From: Hymenobacter sp. DG01 | Lineage (GTDB): Bacteria > Bacteroidota > Bacteroidia > Cytophagales > Hymenobacteraceae | Reading direction: 5' to 3' | Assembly (NCBI RefSeq): GCF_006352025.1 | Contig: NZ_CP040936.1 | Coordinates: forward strand, 3,660,001-3,724,000 | Length of the DNA stretch: 64,000 nucleotides | Part shown: one piece after another, positions 9,234-16,794 of the stretch | Layout of the letters: every line of letters starts with the position of its first letter | Position numbering within the stretch: the stretch's first letter is position 1 | Program-made: the position numbers and the translations under genes | The notes under the pieces: generated by a model | Seen by the model: the letters and a program-made list of their open reading frames with translations, nothing else | Database searches by the model: none | What the model was told of the DNA's origin: nothing

Positions 9234-9346
9234 CGCATAACCGGCTGCCCGCTTCTGCGTAGCTTAGCCTCCCAATTGTCTTTACTTTTCTTCTGCCTGC
9301 GCGCCGCTGGTTTTTCAGGCGCGTTTTTCCCTGGTTACTTTCTGCC

Positions 9347-10150
9347 ATGACGCCGCCCGCCTTCGACCTGCGCCCTTACCTGGAAGAGCTGGAACGCTTC
9401 GCCGATGGCCAGATGACCAGAGCCGAGCAGGCCGACTTTGAAACTCGTCTGGAGCAGGACGCCGGGCTCTACCAAGCTTATCAGGCTTACGAGCAGCTCA
9501 CGGCCGATCTGCGCTGGGTAGCTGGCCACGAAACCCTGCACCAGCGCCTGCTGGCCCTCGACCGCCGCCTCGACCAGCGGCAGGAGGCGCTTACCCGTAT
9601 TCGGCGACGCCAGCGTAAAACCCAGAAACAGTGGGGGGTAGTAGCCGCCGTAGTGGCGGGGGCACTGCTGGCTTTGTGGCTGATGGTGCGCCCCAATACC
9701 CCTACCCCTGAGGCTGCCTGGGCCCGCTACTACGTGCCCGATGCCGGCCTGCCCGATGATGCCGTGAATGAGAGCCGGCGGCCGTTGCTGGCCGAGGCCA
9801 TGCGCCAGTTCCGCGACGAGCACTATGCTAAGGCCCTGCAGAATCTGCGCCGGGTGCCCACCAGCAGCCTAGGCCAAGATACTTTGCTGTACTACAGCGG
9901 AATTATGTTGCTCAGCCAGGAAGAACCAGAGCAAATCAGGGCTTCGCAGCCGTTTCTGCGGCGCGTGGCCATGCAGTCGGCCTCGCCGTTGGCCGGAAGG
10001 GCGCGCTACCACCTCGGTATGGCCTACTGGCGCAATCAGCAGATTACGGCCGCCCGCAACACGCTACGCTCTGTCGCCAACGACGCCCGCAACCCCTATC
10101 AGGACGCCGCCCGCCAACTCCTGCGCTCCAACGCCCTGCCTCAAGAGTAG
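9347..10150 (+). CDS. Membrane-anchored TPR protein, probable anti-sigma partner
   Basis: A 267-residue protein. Residues 1-95 are a cytoplasmic-looking charged region that begins with an anti-sigma-like helix pair (YLEELERFADGQMTRAEQADFETRLEQD) and ends with a basic segment RIRRRQRKTQKQ. One membrane span follows (about 97-114, GVVAAVVAGALLALWLMV). The periplasmic part (about 150-262) has TPR-like helices: AMRQFRDEHYAKALQNLRRV, LLYYSGIMLLSQ, ARYHLGMAYWRNQQITAARNTL. The layout resembles Bacteroidota anti-sigma/TPR proteins encoded next to a sigma gene, as here. The role in holding or releasing the sigma factor is inferred from context. Confidence 0.75.
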   Translation: MTPPAFDLRPYLEELERFADGQMTRAEQADFETRLEQDAGLYQAYQAYEQLTADLRWVAGHETLHQRLLALDRRLDQRQEALTRIRRRQRKTQKQWGVVAAVVAGALLALWLMVRPNTPTPEAAWARYYVPDAGLPDDAVNESRRPLLAEAMRQFRDEHYAKALQNLRRVPTSSLGQDTLLYYSGIMLLSQEEPEQIRASQPFLRRVAMQSASPLAGRARYHLGMAYWRNQQITAARNTLRSVANDARNPYQDAARQLLRSNALPQE

Positions 10151-10155
10151 TAGTG

Positions 10156-10277
10156 AGTTGTGAGTTGCCGGCTACGAGTTGTCGGTTGTGAGTTGTTACT
10201 GGTAAGTCATCCCGCTGGCGCTATTTCTAGCAATCGGCAGCTCATCCTTATCAACTGACAATCGGCAACTCACAACT
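10156..10277. repeat. Inverted low-complexity GAGTTG repeats
   Basis: A 15-nt arm AGTTGTGAGTTGCCG (10156-10170) has its exact reverse complement at 10263-10277. Several extra GAGTTG or CAACTC units lie on either side. It separates the convergent TPR and phosphatase genes and could fold into a long hairpin. Confidence 0.6.
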
Positions 10278-10283
10278 GGCAAC

Positions 10284-10985
10284 TCAATATCTCATCCCAA
10301 TGGGGTAGTCGGGCTCGATGTTAGGCTGCAGGTACAGCTTGTTGGCATCGAGGTCCAAAGCGGCCAGATGGTGCAGCTCCGGGTTGTGGCGGTACACGCA
10401 GCCGGTATCCAGCCCGATGGAGCCTTTCTGAGCTTTCACCTGGGCCTCAACCTCTGAGGTGGGGGTAGGCACATGACCGTGCACCACGCGCCGGCCTCCC
10501 GTGCGCGAAGCGTCGAATACAAACTCTTTGATATTGAGCATGGTATGCCACTGCTGGCGCATTTCGGCGGGCGGCTGCCGGAAATCGTAGCCAGCATGTA
10601 CCAGCATAAAGCCCGGAATATCAAACTGATAGGGCAAGTCGTTGATCCAACGCAGGTAGCGCTCCGGAATGTCCTCGGGTCGTTCTACCCCGAAGCTATC
10701 CAGCGTAAGCCTGTAGTCGTCCACGGAGCCCCAGGTAAGGGTTATTTCGCCCTGGGCGGCGCGCAGCAGGTCATGGTCGTGGTTGCCGCGCAGGCACACT
10801 ATCTGGTAGCCGCGCTGATGCAGCTGCATGAGGTAGTCCAACACGCCCCGGCTGTCGGGACCTTTGTTTACGTAGTCGCCCAGTACATATAGCTCATCCT
10901 GGGGCTTGAGCTTGATCTTTTCCTCCAGTAAGTGCCTGAGGGAAAGCAGGCAACCGTGAATATCGGTGGTAGCGTAGCGGGCCAT
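10284..10985 (-). CDS. PPP-family metallophosphatase (ApaH/PrpE-like)
   Basis: A 233-residue protein of the serine/threonine phosphatase superfamily. Motifs: TDIHG (7-11, first metal-binding block), GDYVNKGPDS (36-45), RGNHDHD (66-72), LVHAGYDF, and VHGHVPT. In classical PPP enzymes the second block is GDxVDRG; here it is GDYVNKG, as in some Bacteroidota homologues. Likely a Mn/Fe-dependent phosphatase acting on phosphoproteins or dinucleoside tetraphosphates; the substrate cannot be read from the sequence. The last residues of the gene overlap the inverted GAGTTG repeat region. Confidence 0.85.
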   Translation of the reverse strand: MARYATTDIHGCLLSLRHLLEEKIKLKPQDELYVLGDYVNKGPDSRGVLDYLMQLHQRGYQIVCLRGNHDHDLLRAAQGEITLTWGSVDDYRLTLDSFGVERPEDIPERYLRWINDLPYQFDIPGFMLVHAGYDFRQPPAEMRQQWHTMLNIKEFVFDASRTGGRRVVHGHVPTPTSEVEAQVKAQKGSIGLDTGCVYRHNPELHHLAALDLDANKLYLQPNIEPDYPIGMRY

Positions 10986-11028
10986 GAGCGGCGGAAATCA
11001 GGGTGAAAGCAAACAGGTGGGCAAAGAA

Positions 11029-11055
11029 AAAGCACCTGCCCGAGGCAGGTGCTTT
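11029..11055 (-). terminator. Rho-independent terminator of the 71-residue gene
   Basis: A perfect 12-bp stem (11029-11040 with 11044-11055) has a 3-nt loop and, on the minus strand, a tail of TTTTTCTTT. It lies 22 nt after the small disordered-protein gene and upstream of the phosphatase gene on the same strand. Confidence 0.75.
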
Positions 11056-11076
11056 CCCTGGCGGGCATGGCCCGGC

Positions 11077-11292
11077 TTATGCGTACGGCGGCTTGCCGAT
11101 GTCCTGCTTTTCAAGGTTGCGGTTAGGATGGCGCTGGGGCGCGTCCTGCGCCTCTTGCTCCAAGCGGTCTTCCGTCTGGTCATCCCGGTCGTTTACCGGC
11201 AGGTCGCCGCTGCCTTTGGGCAGCTCCGATTGGGTAGGGCTGCCGTGGTTTTCCTTGGACTGCTGGTTGGTATTATTGCTTTTGTAGGGCAT
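11077..11292 (-). CDS. Small disordered hydrophilic protein
   Basis: A 71-residue protein almost without hydrophobic residues (MPYKSNNTNQQSKENHG..., then LPVNDRDDQTEDRLEQEAQ). No known domain recognised. Codon use is like the neighbours, and a clean terminator follows directly, which supports a real gene. It sits 78 nt downstream of another disordered protein gene on the same strand, so the two are likely cotranscribed. Function unknown; composition resembles stress or desiccation-type disordered proteins. Confidence 0.6.
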   Translation of the reverse strand: MPYKSNNTNQQSKENHGSPTQSELPKGSGDLPVNDRDDQTEDRLEQEAQDAPQRHPNRNLEKQDIGKPPYA

Positions 11293-11370
11293 GGCGTTCA
11301 GGAATCAAGCTTGTTTTCAGATAGATAGGGTGGTCAGGGCGAAAACCGGGCGGGGCCCGGGCCTACACGG

Positions 11371-11871
11371 CTACTGCACAATGGCCGAGTCGGAGGCGTT
11401 GGGGTCGGTGAGGTCGGCGTTGGTGCCCTGGCGGGCCAGCTCCTCATTATTGGGCTGAACTTGCTCCATCTGGCCCATGCCCACGCGGGAGTTAGGGTTG
11501 CGCATCTCGTCGCGGCCGGGGCGGTCATCGTCGGCGTCCAGCTCATCTACGGGGCGGCGGGGCTGCAAATCCGGGTCCCGCTCATCGGGCATATCCTGGT
11601 TCGGGAGGTCCTGGCGGCCTTCCTCGTTGCTGCGCAGGTTATCGGCCGGGCGGCCTACTTTATCGGCTTCCTCGTTTACGGAAAGCGAAGTAAGTCCGGT
11701 TTCACTGTCGGTGCCGTAGCCTTCCTTGCCGTCGCGGTTGCCAAAGCCGCCGCGGGCTGATTCATTTTTGGGTGGATCAGCACCCGGAATAATGTGTCCG
11801 GCGGCTAGTTCCTGGTCGGTGGTATCGTCGTTGATAACGCGGATGGGGCGGTTGTTGGGGTCAATGGCCAT
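11371..11871 (-). CDS. Acidic disordered hydrophilic protein
   Basis: A 166-residue protein rich in Asp, Glu, Asn, Arg, Gly and Pro (for example RRPVDELDADDDRPGRDEMR near 110), with no hydrophobic core, signal peptide or membrane span. No family recognised. Third-position G/C matches the neighbours. It precedes the 71-residue disordered protein in a probable two-gene unit. It lies close to the alcohol dehydrogenase gene on the other strand, in a region that also holds a KGG stress protein, so a stress role is a guess only. Confidence 0.65.
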   Translation of the reverse strand: MAIDPNNRPIRVINDDTTDQELAAGHIIPGADPPKNESARGGFGNRDGKEGYGTDSETGLTSLSVNEEADKVGRPADNLRSNEEGRQDLPNQDMPDERDPDLQPRRPVDELDADDDRPGRDEMRNPNSRVGMGQMEQVQPNNEELARQGTNADLTDPNASDSAIVQ

Positions 11872-12241
11872 GGGAAAGAGGGGTAGCGGTTTGGGAGAGT
11901 GTACAAGCCGTTGTACTGTGGTTTACGGATTTGGGTTTAGCAGATCTAGTGGAAGCCAAAAGCATATTCACACCGGCTTCTGGTGCCCCACTAACTGCCC
12001 CGAAAAAGTACGTCCGGCCGGTAGCAACTCATGGTGCTACGTATTTGTGCGGAGTTTTTGGCGGGTAAATACGGGTTTCAGCCTGATCGGCCGGGTGCTC
12101 GCAACCCTGACTATAAGACAGACAGTATAACAGGGGCCGCTACCCCGGTTGCTTGCCTAAGGCTCTGAGCCCGTTAGCAGGAGCAACGCGGGGCAGGGGC
12201 CGTAACCGTCCCACCACCCTGAACCTTAACGCAGGATTCTT
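11872..12241. other. Intergenic region between divergent genes
   Basis: About 370 bases with no gene seen. It must contain the promoters of the disordered-protein unit (minus) and the dehydrogenase (plus). I see no exact TAnnTTTG element. A partial palindrome (GTAGCAACTCATGGTGCTAC, near 12021-12040) is the only local symmetry noticed. Confidence 0.4.
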
Positions 12242-13399
12242 ATGCTAGCAATGGACTACCGGGGCCCTAAAAGGGTCCGTGCCACACAGAAACCCATGCC
12301 GGAAATCAAGCATCCGCAGGATGCCATTGTCCGGGTTACCCGTTCGTGCATTTGCGGCTCCGACCTGCACCTATACAATGGCAACGTGCCCGACACTCGG
12401 GTTGGCATGACCTTCGGCCACGAGTTCTGCGGAATTGTGGAGGAAGTAGGATCTGAAGTAACCAAAATCAAAGTAGGCGACCATGTGCTGGTGCCTTTCA
12501 ATGTGGCCTGCGGCGAATGTCACTTCTGTAAGCAGGGCATGTTCGGCAACTGTCACGAGTCCAACACCCAGGCCAGCGCCGTGGGCGGTATCTTCGGCTA
12601 CTCGCACACCGCCGGCGGCTACAACGGCGGCCAGGCCGAATATGCCCGGGTGCCTTATGCCAACGTGGGCCCCACGGTAATCCCGGAAGGCATGGACCCC
12701 GATGATGCCGTGCTGCTCACCGACGTAGTACCCACCGGTTACCAGGCCGCCGAAATGGCTGGTATTCAGAAGGGTGACACGGTAGTAGTATTCGGTGCCG
12801 GTCCGGTAGGCATTATGGCTGCCCGTTGCTCCTGGCTGTTTGGCGCCGGCCGCGTTATCATCATCGACAAGGAAGACTACCGCCTGGAGTTTGCCCGTAA
12901 CTATGCCAACTGCGAGGCTTACAACTTTGAGAAGGACATGGACGACCCGGTGGTGTTCATCAAGAAGCAAACCGACTTCATGGGTGCCGACTGTGTGATT
13001 GACGCCGTGGGCGCTGAGGCTGCCGGCAACGCCATGCAAACCATTACGGGCCGCAAGCTGCTGCTGCAGGCCGGCTCGGCCACGGCTATGCACTGGGCCA
13101 TCAACTCCGTGAAGAAGGGCGGGGTAGTGTCGGTAGTGGGTGTATATGGCCCCACCGACAACCTGATTCCGATGGGTAACGTGCTGAACAAAGGCCTGAC
13201 CATCCGGGGCAACCAGGCCTCGGTGAAGCGCCTGCTGCCGCGCCTGATTGAGCACGTGCAGAATGGCGTGATTAACCCCAAGGCGCTGATTACGCACCGG
13301 ATTCCGCTGGAAGAAGTAGCAGAGGGCTACCGCCTGTTCTCGGCCAAGCTCGACAACTGCATCAAGCCGCTGCTGGTTTTCCCTTCCTCCAACATTTAA
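12242..13399 (+). CDS. Zinc-dependent alcohol dehydrogenase (formaldehyde-dehydrogenase-like)
   Basis: A 385-residue medium-chain dehydrogenase. Catalytic zinc ligands: Cys38 in CICGSDLHLYNG and His60-Glu61 in FGHEFCG. The structural zinc site is complete: Cys90, Cys93, Cys96, Cys104 (CGECHFCKQGMFGNC). The NAD-binding Rossmann motif is VVVFGAGPVGIMAARCSWLFGAGRVI (about 182-207). The long insert and the phrase GADCVIDAVGAEA resemble the glutathione-independent formaldehyde dehydrogenase-like group, so small aldehydes or alcohols are likely substrates. It starts an apparent two-gene operon with the membrane protein 13 nt downstream. Confidence 0.9.
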   Translation: MLAMDYRGPKRVRATQKPMPEIKHPQDAIVRVTRSCICGSDLHLYNGNVPDTRVGMTFGHEFCGIVEEVGSEVTKIKVGDHVLVPFNVACGECHFCKQGMFGNCHESNTQASAVGGIFGYSHTAGGYNGGQAEYARVPYANVGPTVIPEGMDPDDAVLLTDVVPTGYQAAEMAGIQKGDTVVVFGAGPVGIMAARCSWLFGAGRVIIIDKEDYRLEFARNYANCEAYNFEKDMDDPVVFIKKQTDFMGADCVIDAVGAEAAGNAMQTITGRKLLLQAGSATAMHWAINSVKKGGVVSVVGVYGPTDNLIPMGNVLNKGLTIRGNQASVKRLLPRLIEHVQNGVINPKALITHRIPLEEVAEGYRLFSAKLDNCIKPLLVFPSSNI

Positions 13400-13412
13400 C
13401 CTCGCCTGACCC

Positions 13413-13925
13413 ATGGAAAATACTCTGAGAGACCCGCAGAAGCTACCCGGTTGGGGAATTGATGCGAACCCCGAAAACGACCCGACCTACCCCATGCGGG
13501 AGCCCCGCATGAACGTGTCGCAAGACCCCGACAGCAAGCACCGCCCGGCTTCCTTGCAGCCCGAGGATGTGGAAGTATTGAAGTCCATTGAGCGGCCCAA
13601 CGTATCGGCCGTGTTCGGTGAGTCGTCGCCGCCCGTGGGGCTGAGTGGCATGATCCGGCGCTTTGCCTTTAAGTACAGCGAATCGCACTACGGCCACTGG
13701 CTGCCCCTGCTGCTCGCCGACCGTGTGAACGTGGTAGAAGGCATTATTGAGGACCTAGGCCAGGGCAAAGTGCCCAACATCTTCGCCGAGAAAGGCTACG
13801 CAGCCGAGTGGAAGCACAACCGCACGGCCTTTGTGGCAAAAATGGCAACCATTGCCGCCGTTACCATCGGTAGCATCCTCATCCTGACCCGCGACAACGA
13901 CAAAAAGAACAAGTACCAGTACTAA
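13413..13925 (+). CDS. Hypothetical protein with C-terminal membrane anchor
   Basis: A 170-residue protein with no family that I recognise. The first 60 residues are polar and Pro-rich; the centre (about 75-135) is amphipathic; residues about 143-160 (MATIAAVTIGSILILT) form one membrane span followed by a charged tail DNDKKNKYQY. It begins 13 nt after the dehydrogenase stop codon and is followed by a strong terminator, so the two genes form one transcription unit. It may tether or accompany the dehydrogenase; this is inference from position. Confidence 0.7.
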   Translation: MENTLRDPQKLPGWGIDANPENDPTYPMREPRMNVSQDPDSKHRPASLQPEDVEVLKSIERPNVSAVFGESSPPVGLSGMIRRFAFKYSESHYGHWLPLLLADRVNVVEGIIEDLGQGKVPNIFAEKGYAAEWKHNRTAFVAKMATIAAVTIGSILILTRDNDKKNKYQY

Positions 13926-13960
13926 ATGCTGGTAGGCTTCTGCATTCAGCAGAAGCGCAG

Positions 13961-14013
13961 AACACAGAAAAGCCCCACCGTTGCTTTCCGCAACGGTGGG
14001 GCTTTTCTGTGTT
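13961..14013 (+). terminator. Perfect 24-bp hairpin terminator
   Basis: Arms 13961-13984 and 13990-14013 are exact complements around a 5-nt loop; the second arm includes GGGGCTTTTC. It sits between convergent genes and can stop transcription from both sides. Confidence 0.75.
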
Positions 14014-14082
14014 AGAGCTATGTTGACGTTGTGCGGCAAAAACAGTAGCTCGAAACAGATTTTCGCGCTACTGGTGTGCTTC

Positions 14083-15309
14083 TTAGTGCACTAACACCAC
14101 AGCATCCTCGGAGGCGGCTACAGGCTCCCCGATAACGCGGTGGCCGATGAGCTGAATGAGCAGAGCCAGCAGGGCGGTGGAGGCCATAATGGCTACCATA
14201 GGCACGGCCGTACGGGTGTTGAACATGCTGACCCCAAACGAGGCCAGCGCGCCCACACCCATTTGGGTGGCCCCCATGAGGGCAGCGGCGCTACCCGCGT
14301 TTTTCGAGAAAGGAGCAATGGACAAAGCCGACGCATTGGGGTTGGCGTAGCCCAGGCAGCACAAAAACAGGAATAGCATGACCACGGTGCCTACCACCCC
14401 GAACCAACCCTGCCAGGTCCCCACCAGAAACACCAGCCCAATAACCGACTGGCAGGCCATGGCCGCCAGCACAATTTGCTCGCTGCGGTAGTAGCGCAGT
14501 ACCCAACTGTTCACCTGGCTGGAGCCAATAAAGCCTACTGAGAGTAGGGCGAAAATCCAGCCGTAGGTTTTCTCACTGACCCCGAAGATGTCCATGAACA
14601 CCAGGGGCGAGCCTGATACGTAGGCCAGTAGCCCTCCGAACGTCATGGCGCCGGTGAGGGCGTAGGTGAAGAACTGCGGCTCCCGTAGCACCGACCAGAA
14701 GGTGGTGAGGATAGGTTTGGGGTGCAGGGAGTAGGTAGGGTCGGGCTGGTAGCTTTCGGGCAGCCAGAAGATGCTGGCCAGCAGCATCAGGGCCCCCATT
14801 AGAAACAGCACCAGAAACACCGACTGCCACCCGTAAGCCGATATCATATAGCTACCAATGGTAGGCGCCAGCATGGGCGATACGCTGATAACCAGCGTAA
14901 GCAGGGAAAACACCTTCGGCGCATCCTGCACCGGAAACAGGTCACGTACCATAGCTACGGCGGCCACGGTAGCCGCACAGCTCCCGATAGCCTGCAGAAA
15001 GCGCAGGGCTACCAGCGCATCAATGGAGTGGCAGAGGTAGCAGCCCACCGAAGCCGCCACGTAGAGCAGCAGGCCCACGTACAGCGGCTTCTTGCGCCCG
15101 AATCGGTCCAGCAGGGGCCCGTAGAGCAGCTGCCCGGCCGATACGCCCACAAAAAAGCTCGATAAGGACAGGGCTACTTTGGCAGGCGTGGTGTGCAGGT
15201 CCTGGGCAATGGCCGGAAAACCCGGCAAGTACATGTCAATGGAAAAAGGACCTAGCGCCGACAATGTGCCCAGGATCAGAATCAGAAAAAAGTAGCGTTG
15301 CTTGCTCAT
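14083..15309 (-). CDS. Bcr/CflA-family multidrug efflux MFS transporter
   Basis: A 408-residue protein with about 12 membrane spans, starting MSKQRYFFLILILGTLSALG at the ATG 15309. Family signs: SIDMYLPGFPAIAQDL in the first periplasmic loop, the MFS motif A GPLLDRFGRKKPLYVG between spans 2 and 3 (about 64-79), and RFLQAIGSCAATVAAVAMVRDLF around span 4. Bcr/CflA proteins export drugs such as bicyclomycin or chloramphenicol, or amino acids such as cysteine, by proton antiport. A longer in-frame start at 15354 adds a Pro-rich lead and is unlikely. Monocistronic; the terminator at 13961-14013 is shared. Confidence 0.92.
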   Translation of the reverse strand: MSKQRYFFLILILGTLSALGPFSIDMYLPGFPAIAQDLHTTPAKVALSLSSFFVGVSAGQLLYGPLLDRFGRKKPLYVGLLLYVAASVGCYLCHSIDALVALRFLQAIGSCAATVAAVAMVRDLFPVQDAPKVFSLLTLVISVSPMLAPTIGSYMISAYGWQSVFLVLFLMGALMLLASIFWLPESYQPDPTYSLHPKPILTTFWSVLREPQFFTYALTGAMTFGGLLAYVSGSPLVFMDIFGVSEKTYGWIFALLSVGFIGSSQVNSWVLRYYRSEQIVLAAMACQSVIGLVFLVGTWQGWFGVVGTVVMLFLFLCCLGYANPNASALSIAPFSKNAGSAAALMGATQMGVGALASFGVSMFNTRTAVPMVAIMASTALLALLIQLIGHRVIGEPVAASEDAVVLVH

Positions 15310-15476
15310 GCAGGGGTAGGAAATGCCGCCCGGCCACGGGTGGGTCGGGGGCATTTCGGAAAGAAAAACCGGGGGGTTGAAGTAGTTGGGGTTTTAAACC
15401 ACGAACGGCCCGAGAAGATTAGCTCGACAGGGAAATGTTTTTTTGCCAGCTGCTCCGTGGGGCGCCGCCGAAAGCA

Positions 15477-15484
15477 CAAAGGTA
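15477..15484 (-). promoter_or_regulatory. Putative -7 element of the Bcr/CflA gene
   Basis: TACCTTTG on the minus strand matches TAnnTTTG exactly, about 168 nt before the exporter start codon. No clear -33 TTG at the usual spacing, so confidence is low. Confidence 0.3.
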
Positions 15485-15599
15485 GAACCGGGGTAACGGT
15501 TGGCTGCTTGGTACTCGTTGCATGCCGGTCAGGGGGCCCGCATCGGTTTCCGAACTGCGAAGCCTACCTTGCGCTACCCCTTTCCAACCCCGCAACCCT

Positions 15600-15860
15600 A
15601 TGTGGACCCAGCAAGACAACGCCCTGACCCGCACCTTCCGCTTCAAAGATTTCAAGATGGCCTTCAGCTTCATGAGCGACGTAGCCGAGGAAGCTGAGTA
15701 CCAGGAGCATCACCCTTGGTGGAGCAACGAGTACAACGTGGTCAGCTTCCGCCTGCGCACCCACGACGCCGGTAACACCGTCACGGAGAAGGATCAGAAG
15801 CTCGCCGCCGCCATCGACCAGCTGGCCGCCGAGTATGGCGGCGTGGTGCAGGAGGGGTAG
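15600..15860 (+). CDS. Pterin-4a-carbinolamine dehydratase
   Basis: An 86-residue protein from the ATG at 15600. It shows the PhhB/DCoH signature: RTFRFKDFKMAFSFMSDVAEEAE, HHPWWSNEYNVVSFRLRTHDAG and DQKLAAAIDQLA. The His pair in HHP and the His in RTH are the catalytic positions that dehydrate the 4a-hydroxy-tetrahydropterin produced by aromatic amino-acid hydroxylases. No phenylalanine hydroxylase is in the window. Monocistronic, followed by a large inverted repeat. Confidence 0.93.
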   Translation: MWTQQDNALTRTFRFKDFKMAFSFMSDVAEEAEYQEHHPWWSNEYNVVSFRLRTHDAGNTVTEKDQKLAAAIDQLAAEYGGVVQEG

Positions 15861-15886
15861 GAGCTTTAAGAAGATCATCCTGATAG

Positions 15887-15985
15887 AACGTCATTCCGAG
15901 CTTGCCGAGGAATCTCGCGTGCTGATGTACGAGTACTACTACAACGTCAGCACGCGAGATTCCTCGGCAAGCTCGGAATGACGTT
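15887..15985. repeat. Dispersed inverted repeat, family A, copy 1
   Basis: Perfect 39-bp arms (15887-15925 and 15947-15985) with a 21-nt spacer. Each arm starts with ACGTCATTCCGAGCTTGC and goes on to GAGGAATCTCGCG. Related copies occur at 23511-23603 and 37295-37393. It lies between two plus-strand genes and encodes nothing. Confidence 0.9.
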
Positions 15986-16042
15986 TCAGTAAGCAGCGGT
16001 GCTATTCGTCTGATGTTCTGTTACCAACCAGCAACCTCCCGC

Positions 16043-16050
16043 TACCTTTG
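16043..16050 (+). promoter_or_regulatory. Putative -7 element of the rsmI-lnt operon
   Basis: TACCTTTG (exact TAnnTTTG) lies 6 nt before the rsmI ATG, the same geometry as at glyA. A weak TCTG at 16017-16020 is the only -33 candidate. A leaderless transcript would be implied. Confidence 0.35.
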
Positions 16051-16056
16051 CTTTCT

Positions 16057-16794
16057 ATGACAACTGCTACCCCCGCCCCTACGCTTTTGTACCTGGTGCC
16101 CACACCCATCGGTAACCTGGAGGATATTACCCTGCGGGCCATTCGGGTGCTGGGCGAAGTGGATACGGTGCTGGCCGAAGACACCCGCACCAGTGGCCGG
16201 CTGCTGCAGCACCTGAATATCAAGAAGCCCATGCTCAGCTACCACCTCCACAACGAGCACCAGCAAGTGCAGCGCCTGCTGGAGCGGCTGGAAAAGGGCG
16301 AAACCATGGCCCTGGTATCAGATGCCGGTACGCCCGGAATTTCCGACCCCGGCTTTTTGTTGGTGCGGGAGTGCCTAGCCCGGGGGCTGAAAGTGGAATG
16401 CCTGCCCGGGGCTACCGCCTTCGTGCCGGCCCTGCTAAAATCAGGATTCGGGGCCGAGCGGTTTACCTTCGAGGGCTTTCTGCCCGTGAAGAAAGGCCGG
16501 CAAACCCGCCTCAGGGAACTGGCCCAGGAAACCCGCACCATGATTTTCTACGAGTCGCCGCACCGGATTGTGAAGACCCTGGAGCAGCTCGCAGAAGTGC
16601 TGGGCCCCGGGCGCATGGCCTCCGTGAGCCGGGAGCTGACCAAGCTGTTCGAGGAAACCCTGACGGCCCCCCTTGCGGAGCTGGCTGCCAACTTCGCAGC
16701 CCGCTCGGCCATCAAGGGCGAAATTGTGCTGGTGGTGCAGGGCCACAAGGAAGAGCGCACCAAAGAAGACCGTTATACTGACGACGAACGATAG
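16057..16794 (+). CDS. rsmI: 16S rRNA (cytidine(1402)-2'-O)-methyltransferase
   Basis: A 245-residue protein of the tetrapyrrole methylase fold. It has LYLVPTPIGNLEDITLRAIRVL (about 10-31), LAEDTRTSGRLLQHL, LVSDAGTPGISDPG (about 84-97), the SAM-binding core, and EGFLPVKKGR. RsmI uses S-adenosylmethionine to methylate the ribose of C1402 in the decoding centre of 16S rRNA. The start MTTATPAP at 16057 is preferred over a start three codons earlier. Its stop codon TAG shares its G with the GTG start of lnt, so the two are translationally coupled. Confidence 0.95.
   Translation: MTTATPAPTLLYLVPTPIGNLEDITLRAIRVLGEVDTVLAEDTRTSGRLLQHLNIKKPMLSYHLHNEHQQVQRLLERLEKGETMALVSDAGTPGISDPGFLLVRECLARGLKVECLPGATAFVPALLKSGFGAERFTFEGFLPVKKGRQTRLRELAQETRTMIFYESPHRIVKTLEQLAEVLGPGRMASVSRELTKLFEETLTAPLAELAANFAARSAIKGEIVLVVQGHKEERTKEDRYTDDER

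Noticed and set aside
12371..13414. A 347-codon open frame antisense to the zinc dehydrogenase
   Set aside because: It is a shadow caused by high GC content; residues are rich in His, Gly and Val with no family pattern, while the sense strand has all zinc and NAD motifs.
15887..15985. CRISPR repeat
   Set aside because: Only a single pair of inverted arms, no array of direct repeats with spacers and no cas genes.
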